From Alphaproteobacteria bacterium (GTDB lineage Bacteria > Pseudomonadota > Alphaproteobacteria > Rhizobiales > Xanthobacteraceae), in contig VAZV01000219.1 of assembly GCA_005884765.1 (NCBI GenBank), forward strand, positions 1 to 44,424: 44,424 nt of DNA. Direction: 5' to 3'. The translations under genes were made by a program, and so were the position numbers. This document shows, in pieces, positions 1-8,039 of the stretch. Under the pieces are notes generated by a model, which saw only the letters and a program-made list of their open reading frames with translations, made no database searches and was not told the DNA's origin. Numbering within the stretch: position 1 is the first letter of the stretch; the number at the start of each line of letters is the position of its first letter.

Positions 1-687
1 AACGGAGCGAATTTCTTCGGGGCCGCGTTCGGCAAGCGGTGCGGCGGTCCCGTCCAGGCTGAAGCTTTCGGCGGCCTTCGCGAACGAAGATAGCGGCGCG
101 GTCAATGCGCGCGCGGCCCACAGGCCGAGCAGCGTGAAGCTCATCACCGCAAACAGCAGCGTCATCATCCACGGTCCGCCCCAGAACGGTCGCCGGTCCG
201 CCGTCACCAGTCTTGCGGAAATCGTCGCGCCATCCGGCAACACGATGCCGATCCTGCTTGCGTCCCCGCCCGGCGGTAGCGCGAAGATCTGGTAGCCGGG
301 CCCAAGGTGCCGATGCAGGATATGCAGATCGAAGCCTTGCGGTTCAGCGGTGAAGGGCGCGGAACCCGGCGCAAGGGTTTCGATGTCGAGTTGCGGAAAT
401 GCCCGCGCGACATCGGCTGACAGCAGCGGCCGCCTTGACGCGGGCGCCGCGCCCAGAAGCCGGGCTGCCGCTACGAGCTCGGCCGGTCCACCGTCGACCG
501 GCGGCTCTACGCGATGCATCAGAAAAGTGGCCGTGATGATCAGGTGAATGGCTGCGATCGAGACGATGACAAGCGCGGCAATCTGTCCGCTGATGCCCCT
601 GAGATTTAAAAAGCCCTTCACCTTCGTGCCCGGGAGGTTCATACCAGGGAGCTTCATGCCAATGAGCTTCATGCCAATGAGCTTCAT
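1..687 (-). CDS. Sensor histidine kinase, N-terminal part (runs off the window)
   Basis: Inner-membrane sensor kinase partner of the response regulator just upstream. The frame is open from the ATG at 687 to base 1 (229 codons). After a repetitive N-terminus come a first membrane helix (about residues 28-50, AALVIVSIAAIHLIITATF), a periplasmic sensor region of about 100 residues, a second helix (MMTLLFAVMSFTLLGLW) and the start of a HAMP linker (ALTAPLSSFAKAAESFSL). The dimerisation/phosphoacceptor and ATPase domains would lie outside the window. Its start lies 2 bases beyond the regulator stop codon, so the two are co-transcribed. The signal sensed cannot be inferred. The start is ambiguous because the first 20 codons are a tandem repeat with four in-frame ATGs. 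Confidence 0.85.
   Translation of the reverse strand, partial: MKLIGMKLIGMKLPGMNLPGTKVKGFLNLRGISGQIAALVIVSIAAIHLIITATFLMHRVEPPVDGGPAELVAAARLLGAAPASRRPLLSADVARAFPQLDIETLAPGSAPFTAEPQGFDLHILHRHLGPGYQIFALPPGGDASRIGIVLPDGATISARLVTADRRPFWGGPWMMTLLFAVMSFTLLGLWAARALTAPLSSFAKAAESFSLDGTAAPLAERGPEEIRSV
628..687 (-). repeat. Four 15-bp tandem repeats at the start of the kinase gene
   Basis: Read on the minus strand, units ATGAAGCTCATTGGC (twice, identical), ATGAAGCTCCCTGGT and ATGAACCTCCCGGGC follow each other directly and encode MKLIG, MKLIG, MKLPG and MNLPG. Each unit carries an in-frame ATG. The period is five codons, so gain or loss of a unit keeps the frame. Confidence 0.9.
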
Positions 688-689
688 GA

Positions 690-1454
690 TCAGTTGGTGG
701 CGGTGATCACGATCGCTTCCACGCTTGCTTCTACCCTTGCTTCAACCCTTGGCGTGAACATGTAACCGCCGGAGCGGACCGTCTTGATCATGGTGGCGTC
801 TTGCGGATCGGGTTCGATCTTGCGCCTGATGCGGCTGACCAGGACGTCGATGCTGCGCTCAAACGAGCCGGCGTTGCGGCCTTGCGTGAGGTCGAGCAGG
901 CTGTCGCGCGACAGCACGCGGCCGGGGCGCTCGCAGAAGGTGCGCAGCAGATCGAATTCGGCGCTGGTCATCGCAACCCGCGCGCCCGCCGGATCGCGCA
1001 ACTCCCGCCGCCTGAAATCGATGCGCCATCCCAGAAAGCCGAGCGCGGTCGCGCCCTCGGCGGCACTGGCGGTGCGTGCCGCCGCCTGGCGGCGCAGTAC
1101 CGCGTTGATCCTGGCGAGCAGCTCGCGCGGATTAAACGGCTTGGCGAGATAGTCGTCCGCGCCCATCTCCAGCCCGACGATGCGGTCGATGTCCTCGCCG
1201 CGCGCGGTGAGCATGATGATCGGCGTCTGCGAGACGGCGCGGACCTTGCGGCACAGGCTGAGGCCGTCTTCCCCCGGCAGCATGACGTCGAGAATGAGCA
1301 GATCGACGCGGCGGTCGGTCATCGCCCGCGCCATTTCGCGGCCATCGCCCGCGGTGGCCACGTTGCAGGCGTTGGTGCGCAGATATCTGGCGATCAGCAT
1401 CCGCGTCTCGCGGTCGTCTTCCACGACAAGGATGTTGGGCGATGGCTGCACCAT
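690..1454 (-). CDS. OmpR/PhoB-family response regulator
   Basis: DNA-binding response regulator of a two-component pair, 254 residues. The receiver domain has the acidic pair D13/D14, phosphoacceptor D56 in LLILDVMLPG, T83 and K105 in LAKPFNP. The C-terminal half is an OmpR-type winged helix (EFDLLRTFCERPGRVLSR... SIDVLVSRIRRKIE... TVRSGGYMF). The ATG at 1454 is preceded by AAAGG at suitable spacing and gives the usual family length; a longer open frame to 1613 adds an unconserved, arginine-rich leader. Downstream is the histidine kinase; upstream, divergent, is the exported-looking protein at 1612. Confidence 0.9.
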   Translation of the reverse strand: MVQPSPNILVVEDDRETRMLIARYLRTNACNVATAGDGREMARAMTDRRVDLLILDVMLPGEDGLSLCRKVRAVSQTPIIMLTARGEDIDRIVGLEMGADDYLAKPFNPRELLARINAVLRRQAAARTASAAEGATALGFLGWRIDFRRRELRDPAGARVAMTSAEFDLLRTFCERPGRVLSRDSLLDLTQGRNAGSFERSIDVLVSRIRRKIEPDPQDATMIKTVRSGGYMFTPRVEARVEASVEAIVITATN

Positions 1455-1524
1455 GCCGACCTTTGTCGATGATTCGGGCCGGCGCGCGAAGGATTTTTGT
1501 TTCAAAATGTTTCTGACCCGGCGC

Positions 1525-1540
1525 TTGCAACAGGGTGCAA
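1525..1540. promoter_or_regulatory. Short palindrome between divergent genes
   Basis: TTGCA-N6-TGCAA lies in the 157-bp gap between the response regulator (start 1454, minus) and the gene at 1612 (plus). A regulator site serving one or both genes is an inference from position only. Confidence 0.3.
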
Positions 1541-1611
1541 CATGCGACAAGGCCCCGTTAAGACCGCGAGCCCTACGGTCGAGGCGTCTTAGTCGAACCT
1601 TCGGAGCCAAC

Positions 1612-2187
1612 ATGACCTCAATCTCGGCGCTCTCCAGTACCAGCTACCAGTCGCCCCTTCAGAAGCTGCAGGCAGAGCTACAGTCGGAGGTAAACTCCGG
1701 CGCCATCAGCTCGTCCGATCAAACCGCGCTATCGTCGGCGTTGAGCGATATCGACACCTCGCTGCAACAGAGCCGGGCCGGCGATCAGTCCAGCGGTACC
1801 AAAGCCGCACCAGGCGATTTGAAGGCAAAGATCGACGACCTCATCGCCGGCGAAGTCTCCAGCGGCAAATTGACCAGCGATCAGGCCACCGAGCTGCAAG
1901 GTGTCTTCAAGGCCGCATTCGGCAATGGTCCCGGTGGATCCGGCGGTCCTGGCGGCGCCGGCGGCCCGCCTCCCGGTGGTCCGGGCGGTCCGCCCTCCGA
2001 CGGCTCGTCGTCGACCGATGGTACGGACAGCACCTCCGCAACCAGCTCCATCGCCGACATTTTGCAGCAATTTCTTCAGTCGTTGCAGAGCTCGCTGTCG
2101 TCCTCGACCTCGTACAGCGCGACCGGAAACAGCTCCAGCGACGGCAGTTCGTCGTTCTCGGCGCTGCTGATCGACTATCATACCTGA
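1612..2187 (+). CDS. Ser/Gly-rich hypothetical protein
   Basis: A 191-residue protein without a family I can name. The ATG at 1612 has a GGAG box upstream; the longer open frame back to 1180 overlaps the opposite-strand regulator and is rejected. The first 100 residues are polar and helical with two similar segments (LQSEVNSGAISSSDQTALSSALSDI and KIDDLIAGEVSSGKLTSDQATELQGVF), reminiscent of a paired EF-hand-like repeat but without clear calcium loops. A glycine/proline spacer (GPGGSGGPGGAGGPPPGG) and a serine-rich tail follow. No classical signal peptide is visible. Divergence from the two-component pair suggests it may be a target of that system; this is inference. Confidence 0.7.
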   Translation: MTSISALSSTSYQSPLQKLQAELQSEVNSGAISSSDQTALSSALSDIDTSLQQSRAGDQSSGTKAAPGDLKAKIDDLIAGEVSSGKLTSDQATELQGVFKAAFGNGPGGSGGPGGAGGPPPGGPGGPPSDGSSSTDGTDSTSATSSIADILQQFLQSLQSSLSSSTSYSATGNSSSDGSSSFSALLIDYHT

Positions 2188-2321
2188 TCTTCGAGGCGCC
2201 GCGCCGCGGGCAACCGTCCTCCCCGATAAGGGTAGGATGGTTGTCTTATTGCCAACGAGCTTGGAACCCGCTGTTCCCCAGGGCGTTGTTTTGCTTCATC
2301 AACCCGTAAGGGAGGATGATG

Positions 2322-2696
2322 ATGACTGACGTCATGGCCAGACCGCATCCGTTGGTCGCGAGCGACCGCGTCGAGGGTACGGCGGTGCGACGGCCGAACG
2401 GCGACATGATCGGCCATATCGAGCGGCTGATGATCGACAAGATCACCGGCAAGGTGTCCTACGCGGTGCTCAGCTTCGGCGGCTTCCTCGGCATGGGATC
2501 GAATCTGCTGCCGCTGCCCTGGGCGCGGCTTCGCTACAACACCGGCTTCGAGGCTTATGAGCTCGACATCGACGATGAGGAGTTGAAGCACGCGCCGTCG
2601 TTCCGCGCCGACAAGGATTTCGACTGGGGCGATCGCTCGCAGGAAGCCGCACTACATCGCTACTACGGAATACCGCCCTACTGGGGTGGTTTCTGA
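2322..2696 (+). CDS. PRC-barrel domain protein, cytoplasmic
   Basis: About 124 residues with one PRC-barrel: residues 10-75 include SDRVEGTAVRRPNGDMIGHI, DKITGKVSYAVLSFGGFLG and MGSNLLPLPWARLRYN. There is no signal peptide. Three consecutive ATGs (2316, 2319, 2322) follow AAGGGAGG at 2308-2315; 2322 gives the best spacing, so it is chosen. PRC-barrels occur in photosystem reaction centres, RimM and many small alphaproteobacterial stress-linked proteins; the exact role here is unknown. The next gene is an exported PRC-barrel protein sharing the GGFLGMGS motif. Confidence 0.85.
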   Translation: MTDVMARPHPLVASDRVEGTAVRRPNGDMIGHIERLMIDKITGKVSYAVLSFGGFLGMGSNLLPLPWARLRYNTGFEAYELDIDDEELKHAPSFRADKDFDWGDRSQEAALHRYYGIPPYWGGF

Positions 2697-2875
2697 CCGA
2701 CGCGTCGCAATTCGCATCATGCGGCAAACGCCGCAGCGGCTGAACGCGTGTGCAGATCGCGAAATTTGCGCGATCGTTTCCGCAATTGCGAGCATTGAAT
2801 TGGCGCGCTGCGGCGGGAACAGCCGGCGGGCCGACGGGTTTTCTCCTCATCGATTTCTGATCAGGGAGAAACCCC

Positions 2876-3424
2876 ATGTTCGTAAAACATATCGCGACCG
2901 GCCTGGCCGCTTCTGCGTTGCTTGCGGGCGTCGCGTTCGCGCAAACTCCGACTGCGACGACCGACCGCGCCGATACGGCGGCCACCACCTCCGACTCCTC
3001 ATTCAAGGGCGATTGGCGGGCATCGAAGCTGGTTGGCCTCAGCGTCTACAACGACAAGAACGAAAGCATCGGCTCGATCAACGATCTGTTGACCGACAAG
3101 AGCGGGAATATCAAGGCAGCGGTGATCGGCGTCGGCGGCTTCCTCGGCATGGGCTCGCACCTGGTCGCCGTGCCCTTTGACAAGGTCAAATTCGTCAACG
3201 AGCCGGTTGCCTATTCTGGCGCCTCCGGCACCGGCGCCCCGGGCGGGCCCGGTACGTCGAGCAACCGTCCGCCGTCTTCGACCACGACGGGTTCGTCGAC
3301 CAGCAACGCGCCAGCGGCGGCGAACAATGCGAAACCCAATCCGTGGTATCCGGATCACGCGGTCTTCAACGCGGACAAGGACCAGCTGAAGGGGATGCCC
3401 GAATTCAAGTACTCGACGGAGTAG
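2876..3424 (+). CDS. Exported PRC-barrel domain protein
   Basis: 182 residues. An N-terminal signal peptide (residues 1-22, ending LLAGVAFA before QTPTAT) sends it to the periplasm. The PRC-barrel spans about residues 42-105 (ASKLVGLSVYNDKNESIGSI, VIGVGGFLGMGSHLVAVPF). A Gly/Pro/Ser/Thr linker follows, then a short conserved-looking tail (NPWYPDHAVFNADKDQLKGM). The start has a GGGAG box in tcagggagaaacccc. It is a paralogue of the upstream gene with an added leader and linker. No enzymatic motif is seen. Confidence 0.88.
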   Translation: MFVKHIATGLAASALLAGVAFAQTPTATTDRADTAATTSDSSFKGDWRASKLVGLSVYNDKNESIGSINDLLTDKSGNIKAAVIGVGGFLGMGSHLVAVPFDKVKFVNEPVAYSGASGTGAPGGPGTSSNRPPSSTTTGSSTSNAPAAANNAKPNPWYPDHAVFNADKDQLKGMPEFKYSTE

Positions 3425-3559
3425 GGCACAGATCGCGCCACGTCGGAGACTTGTTACGAAATGGCCGGACGGCATCGCTGTCACCCGGCCATTTCTGATG
3501 TTAGGTTCGAAGGCGCAGGAGCATCCTGCATCCTGCTTCATGCCGAACGGGAGAACGAC

Positions 3560-3772
3560 ATGCCGGAGAGCGTCTACAAAGTCATTGAACTGATCGGTAC
3601 CAGTCCGGAATCCTGGGAGAAGGCCGCCGCGGCCGCGCTCAACAGGGCCGGGAAGTCGCTGCGGGATCTTCGGGTCGCCGAAGTCGACAAACTCGACATG
3701 CAACTGGATGCCAAGGGCAAAATCGAAGCCTACCGCGCCAAGCTCACCGTCTCGTTCAAATTCGAGGACTGA
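3560..3772 (+). CDS. Dodecin family flavin-binding protein
   Basis: 70 residues, the normal dodecin size. Dodecins form hollow dodecamers that store flavin. The sequence MPESVYKVIELIGTSPESW with the following AAAAALNRAGKSLRDLRV and the terminal strand KLTVSFKFED fits the beta-alpha-beta-beta fold of the family. The ATG at 3560 follows CGGGAGAACGAC; a longer in-frame start at 3461 would add 33 unconserved residues and is rejected. Confidence 0.9.
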   Translation: MPESVYKVIELIGTSPESWEKAAAAALNRAGKSLRDLRVAEVDKLDMQLDAKGKIEAYRAKLTVSFKFED

Positions 3773-3816
3773 GCGAAGCACTTCTCACCTTGCCCCGCTC
3801 GTGGGCCAGAGCAACA

Positions 3817-3907
3817 GGGTGGGCAAAGGCGCCCTTCGCGCCGTGCCCACCATTTTTGTTGGACAGGCGAGTTTGGTGGGCACGCTTTCGCTTTGCCCAA
3901 TCTACCA
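3817..3907. repeat. Intergenic fold-back repeat between convergent genes
   Basis: Two related hairpins: GGTGGGCaaaGGCGC against GCGCCgtGCCCACC (3817-3851), then GGTGGGCAcGC against a degenerate GCCCAatCTACC (about 3874-3907). It occupies the 160-bp gap between the 3' ends of the dodecin and the binding-protein gene, where it could terminate transcription from both sides. It resembles dispersed intergenic palindromes of Bradyrhizobium; family membership was not checked. Confidence 0.6.
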
Positions 3908-3932
3908 TTTGCTCGCCATGAGGCTCACGATC

Positions 3933-5150
3933 TCAATGCGTCCCGCTCACCAGCGGGCAGCCACCCTTGTCGAGCGGCCGGAACGCTTGATCGCCAGGGA
4001 CGGTGGCGATGAGCTTGTAGAGATCCCATTCGCCCTTTGACTCTTCGGGCTTCTTCACCTCGAACAGATACATGTCGTGGACCATGCGGCCGTCGATTCG
4101 GATCTTGCCGCCGTGTGCGAAGAAGTCGTTGACGGGTGTTGCCCGCATCTGCGCCATCACCTTCGGCGCTTCGTCGGTGCCGATTGCCTCGATCGCCTTG
4201 AGGTAATGCATGGTTGCGGAATAAAGACCCGCCTGGATCATGGTCGGCATGTGCCCGACCTTGTCGTTGAAACGCTTCGAGAAGGCGCGGGTCTCATCGT
4301 TCATGTCCCAATAGAAGGCATCGGTGACGATCAAGCCCTGGGTGGCCTTGGCGCCAAGCGCGTGGGTGTCGGTGATTTCCAACAATAGCGCGATCATCTT
4401 CTGGCCGCCCTGGATGATGCCGAACTCCGCCGCCTGCTTCAACGCGTTGGTGGTGTCCCCGCCGGCATTGGCAAGGCCGATGACCTTGGCCTTGGAGGCC
4501 TGCGCCTGCAGCAGAAAGGACGAAAAGTCCGACGTGTTCAGGGGATGGCGGACGTCGCCAAGCACTTTGCCGCCGCTCGCGTTGACGACGTTGGCGGCGT
4601 CGCGCTCCAGCGCCATGCCGAACGCGTAGTCGGCGGTGACGAAGAACCAGGTGTTCTCGCCGCGCTGGACCATCGCCTTGCCTGCGACATTGGACAGCGC
4701 GTAGGTATCGTAGGTCCAGTGCACCGTGTTCGGCGAGCAGGCGACGCCCGTGATGTCGGAGCTGCCGCCGCCGGAATTGATGTTGATCCTGTTCTTCTCG
4801 CGGGTCAGCGCCGAGATCGGCAGCGCGACCGAAGAAGTCGGAACGTCGACAATGGCGTCGACCTTCTCATTGTCGTACCAGTTGCGGGCGATATTGACGC
4901 CGACGTCGGGCTTGTTCTGGTGATCGGCGGAGATCACCTCGACCGGCTTGCCCTTTACCTTGCCGCCGTAATCGGCGACCGCCATCTCCACCGCGGCAAG
5001 CGAGCCCTTGCCGGTCGCATCAGCATAGAGGCTGGACATGTCCGTCAGCACGCCGATCTTGACGACATCGTCGGAAATCTGCGCGTTCGCCGGGGCGCTG
5101 AAGGCCGTGAAGGCGAGGCTGGCTGCGACCGCGGCCAAAGTTGATTTCAT
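3933..5150 (-). CDS. ABC transporter substrate-binding protein (branched-chain amino acid type)
   Basis: Periplasmic type I binding protein of the LivJ/urea-amide class, 405 residues. The signal peptide MKSTLAAVAASLAFTAFS ends at PANA|QISDD. The mature N-terminus VKIGVLTDMSSLYADATGKG and the later TIFF-like strand WFFVTADYAFGMALERDAANVV are typical. The ATG at 5150 has GGGAG upstream; the frame continues to 5240 but the extra residues precede the signal peptide. No permease or ATPase lies next to it in this window, so it is an orphan receptor here and its ligand cannot be named. Confidence 0.9.
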   Translation of the reverse strand: MKSTLAAVAASLAFTAFSAPANAQISDDVVKIGVLTDMSSLYADATGKGSLAAVEMAVADYGGKVKGKPVEVISADHQNKPDVGVNIARNWYDNEKVDAIVDVPTSSVALPISALTREKNRININSGGGSSDITGVACSPNTVHWTYDTYALSNVAGKAMVQRGENTWFFVTADYAFGMALERDAANVVNASGGKVLGDVRHPLNTSDFSSFLLQAQASKAKVIGLANAGGDTTNALKQAAEFGIIQGGQKMIALLLEITDTHALGAKATQGLIVTDAFYWDMNDETRAFSKRFNDKVGHMPTMIQAGLYSATMHYLKAIEAIGTDEAPKVMAQMRATPVNDFFAHGGKIRIDGRMVHDMYLFEVKKPEESKGEWDLYKLIATVPGDQAFRPLDKGGCPLVSGTH

Positions 5151-5354
5151 GGTTTCTTCTCCCAGGCTTTTTGTTGAGGGCTTCGGTTTGAGGTTGTTGT
5201 TGTAGCTGCCTTGGCAGGCGGCCGCAAAGCCAAAGGGCATGCAGAAACGTGGGAGCGATCGTCAAGAAGCGGGCGGCCCTTTCTTACCTCGCCCGTCTGC
5301 GGCGCAAGAGCTGGGGGAGGGAGACGCAAGAGCGGTCCGAGGGAAGGAAGAACC

Positions 5355-6944
5355 TCACGGTGCCGGCACCGCGCTCACGTAGACGTTGATCGAGCCTTCG
5401 GCCTGGGCGATCACGCGCAGCGTCTTGGAGTCGAAGGCGATATCGGCGAGTTGGAGGCTGTTGATCTGCGCCTCCACCCGGATGCCATCCTCGTTCTTCT
5501 GGAGATCGGCGATGGCAGCGGCGATCTTCTTCTGCGCGTTGGCTGCGAACGGTTTCAGATCGATGGTCGCCTTGTCCGCCAGCGCCTTTTGCAGATGCGG
5601 CACGGCAGCGCGCGCGGCGGCACCGAGCAGCCCGAAGGCTGCTTCCGATTCGACGGCGAGCTGGATGTCGGCAAGGCGCAGCGTCTGCTGCGCCTGATCG
5701 AGCATCGGCCTGCCCCAGATATGCACCGTGGCTTCGCCGCCGAGCCCGAAGAAGCTCGCCTTCTCTTTGGCTTTCACCAAAAGCGAGATCAGCAAGCGCT
5801 CGCCCGAGGCTACGACGCTCGCGCGCCTCACCGTGACCTCGACCGAACCAGAGCCGTCTTCCGGAAACGTCCGGCCGACAAGTTGGGTTTCGAGGATCTT
5901 GTTGAGGTCGGTGAACGGCATGTCGATTGGCACGCCGATGGAGACGCCACCTGTCGTCGGGGGGATGATCGATATTTTCTCCGGAAATGGGCAGTCGGGC
6001 TTGGTCTCTTTCGGCGTGATGCGCGTGTCGGCCTGGATGCCAAGCATCAGCGTCACCGCCTTGGCGTCGACATTCGGCTGCGCCGCAATGGCACGTGTCG
6101 GCTTCAGCTCAAGCCACAACTCCGGCAGTGACGAATTCGTGCCGGTACCCTGCAGCGGGATCGAGCGGCAGGCTTTGGCCCATTGTGCCCGCGCATTCTG
6201 CACCAGCGTTTGATCGGAGCGGATTCGTTCGGCCACCACATTGAGCTGCTCGCCGACGGTTTTGTCGATCACCGGCTTGACTTGGGCCGGTACGTTGACG
6301 CGCGCCCCGGCCACCGAAAGATTGGTGTCGCCGAGGCTGACCTGCGCTCCCAAATTCGGCTCCAGGTGCCAGGCCGCTGCAAGCTTCGGCCGCGAGGTGA
6401 TGGTGACGCTGCCTTTGATCTCGGCGTTGGCATTCAGCGCCTTGATGTTGACGCTGCCGATTTGCTTGGCGGCGTTGCCGCCGAGCAGGCCGCCGATGGC
6501 GTCGTTGACTGCGCCGGTCGCCTTTGACGACAGCGAACCCGTGACATTCAGTTTTCCGGCAATCGGGGTCGACAGCGACAACACGTCCTGTGCGCCGGTT
6601 GCGAAGATCGGTCCGCGTGAGGCCGACCAGCCGATATCGGCATTTTGTAGAACCTGCGATACCGGATTGTCGGCCTTGCCGGTGAAGTTGCGCGGCGCGG
6701 CATGGTCGGCGATATCGCGAATGAGCGATAGTGCAACCGAAACCGGCGCGACGATGACGGAGCTGCGCGAGACCGGCGGCAGCGGCGGCAATTCGGTCAG
6801 TGCCGGCGCGGGAGACGAACCGCGCGGCGACAGCCAGTCGATGGCCTTCAGGCTGATGAAAAACGAGACCGCCACCACTGCGATGGCAATCAGGATCGTT
6901 CTCGGGCCCACCCGTATCGGCCCCACCGCGATCGGCAGACGCAT
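5355..6944 (-). CDS. DUF4403 family membrane-anchored protein
   Basis: 529 residues. An N-terminal transmembrane anchor (about residues 16-34, TILIAIAVVAVSFFISLKA) is followed by a long soluble domain with alternating beta segments, for example SSVIVAPVSVALSLIRDIAD and RASVVASGERLLISLLVKAK. This matches my recollection of DUF4403 proteins, which are predicted to be periplasmic; the biochemical role is not known to me. The start at 6944 is chosen because it puts the anchor at the N-terminus and has a G-rich box just upstream; the open frame to 7028 adds a basic, unconserved leader. Same strand as the transpeptidase at 7082 but separated from it by a terminator. Confidence 0.7.
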   Translation of the reverse strand: MRLPIAVGPIRVGPRTILIAIAVVAVSFFISLKAIDWLSPRGSSPAPALTELPPLPPVSRSSVIVAPVSVALSLIRDIADHAAPRNFTGKADNPVSQVLQNADIGWSASRGPIFATGAQDVLSLSTPIAGKLNVTGSLSSKATGAVNDAIGGLLGGNAAKQIGSVNIKALNANAEIKGSVTITSRPKLAAAWHLEPNLGAQVSLGDTNLSVAGARVNVPAQVKPVIDKTVGEQLNVVAERIRSDQTLVQNARAQWAKACRSIPLQGTGTNSSLPELWLELKPTRAIAAQPNVDAKAVTLMLGIQADTRITPKETKPDCPFPEKISIIPPTTGGVSIGVPIDMPFTDLNKILETQLVGRTFPEDGSGSVEVTVRRASVVASGERLLISLLVKAKEKASFFGLGGEATVHIWGRPMLDQAQQTLRLADIQLAVESEAAFGLLGAAARAAVPHLQKALADKATIDLKPFAANAQKKIAAAIADLQKNEDGIRVEAQINSLQLADIAFDSKTLRVIAQAEGSINVYVSAVPAP

Positions 6945-7033
6945 CGTCCCCCCGGACTGAATCGAGCGCTTGATTCTATAGGGTGGGTAGGGGCGGCGCC
7001 AGAGCGGGTGGCCGAAACGTGATCGCAAACGAA

Positions 7034-7059
7034 AGCGCCCCGGTGGATGCCGGGGCGCT
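7034..7059 (-). terminator. Rho-independent-type hairpin after the L,D-transpeptidase gene
   Basis: On the minus strand AGCGCCCCGG pairs perfectly with CCGGGGCGCT around a 6-base loop, and the stem runs into TTTCGTTTG. It sits 23 bp past the stop codon at 7082. The T-tract is interrupted, so efficiency is uncertain. Confidence 0.75.
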
Positions 7060-7081
7060 CAGACCTTAAATATCGGTAATG

Positions 7082-7774
7082 TCAGCGCAGGGCGCTGCCC
7101 AAATCCGCGCGGCGGTCGGTCATCGGCAGCACGATCACCTTGGTGCCGATATTGACCCGCGAATAGAGGTCGGAGACGTCTTCGTTGGTGAGCCGCAGGC
7201 AGCCCGAGGAAACATGGGTGCCGATGGTCTCGGGCGCGTTGGTGCCGTGGATGCGGTATACGGTGCCGCCAAGATACATCGCGCGGGCGCCGAGCGGGTT
7301 ACCGGGTCCGCCGGCCATATGGCGCGGCAAATACGGTTGCCGAGCGATCATCTCCGCCGGCGGGGTCCAATCCGGCCATTCCGCTTTCTTGGTGATCGCC
7401 TGCGTGCCCGACCAGGTAAAACCTTCGCGGCCAACGCCGATGCCGTAACGGATCGCCTGGCCGCCTCCGAGCACATAATAGAGATAGGTGTTGGGCGTAT
7501 CGATAATGACGGTGCCGGGAGCCTCGCGGGTCGCGTAGTTGACGATCTGGCGCCTTAGCCGCGCCGGCAATTCGAAGGTGGTGCCTTCATCTTCGGAAGG
7601 CGCGGCTTGCACGGGCGGCGCCACGTATTGCGCCGGCGGCATCAGGAAGAAGGGGAAAAGCTGAGCCGGCGGGGCCGCGGCGGCCGATCCGGAAAATGCA
7701 GTCGCCCCGATGGCCAGCGCGCCGAAAGCTAACGCGCGGCGGGAATTGAGCTTCAATGTTTCGAGATTGAACAT
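7082..7774 (-). CDS. L,D-transpeptidase (YkuD domain)
   Basis: Periplasmic enzyme of 230 residues that would form 3-3 peptidoglycan cross-links or attach proteins to peptidoglycan. A signal peptide (residues 1-33, ALAIGATAFSGSAAA) precedes a Pro/Ala linker and a YkuD domain from about residue 85 (GTVIIDTPNTYLYYVL). The catalytic signature is complete: H176 in YRIHGTN, H187 and the nucleophile C192 in THVSSGCLR. It is monocistronic, with a terminator behind it and a divergent glycosyltransferase upstream. Confidence 0.93.
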   Translation of the reverse strand: MFNLETLKLNSRRALAFGALAIGATAFSGSAAAAPPAQLFPFFLMPPAQYVAPPVQAAPSEDEGTTFELPARLRRQIVNYATREAPGTVIIDTPNTYLYYVLGGGQAIRYGIGVGREGFTWSGTQAITKKAEWPDWTPPAEMIARQPYLPRHMAGGPGNPLGARAMYLGGTVYRIHGTNAPETIGTHVSSGCLRLTNEDVSDLYSRVNIGTKVIVLPMTDRRADLGSALR

Positions 7775-7964
7775 TGGTCGTCCCCCTGTTTTGACCGCCC
7801 TGATGCTGGTTCGGCGTCTCGTTGACGAGATCGTTACCGGCCAAAGGTTTCGGGACGTTTGCGCCGGAGCGGCAAAACGGTTTCGTCGCGGTAATGAATT
7901 GTTTCATGACAGTTTCATGAGGGTGCTGACGCCGGGCGGTTAACAAAAAGCTGCTCAACATTTC

Positions 7965-7978
7965 GATGACGTCACACG
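7965..7978 (+). promoter_or_regulatory. Motif GATGACGTCACACG upstream of the glycosyltransferase
   Basis: This 14-mer lies 62 bp before the glycosyltransferase start and contains the palindrome TGACGTCA. A 12/14 match is found at 9878-9891 before the Mpo1-like gene. A shared regulator site is inferred, not shown. Confidence 0.4.
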
Positions 7979-8039
7979 TTTGAAATATCCATGGTTGAAC
8001 GTCGGAAACTGAGAATCATCGAACTCTCAGGTTTTCGTC

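Noticed and set aside
1180..1611. N-terminal extension of the Ser/Gly-rich protein
   Set aside because: Overlaps the response regulator on the other strand and reads as its shadow.
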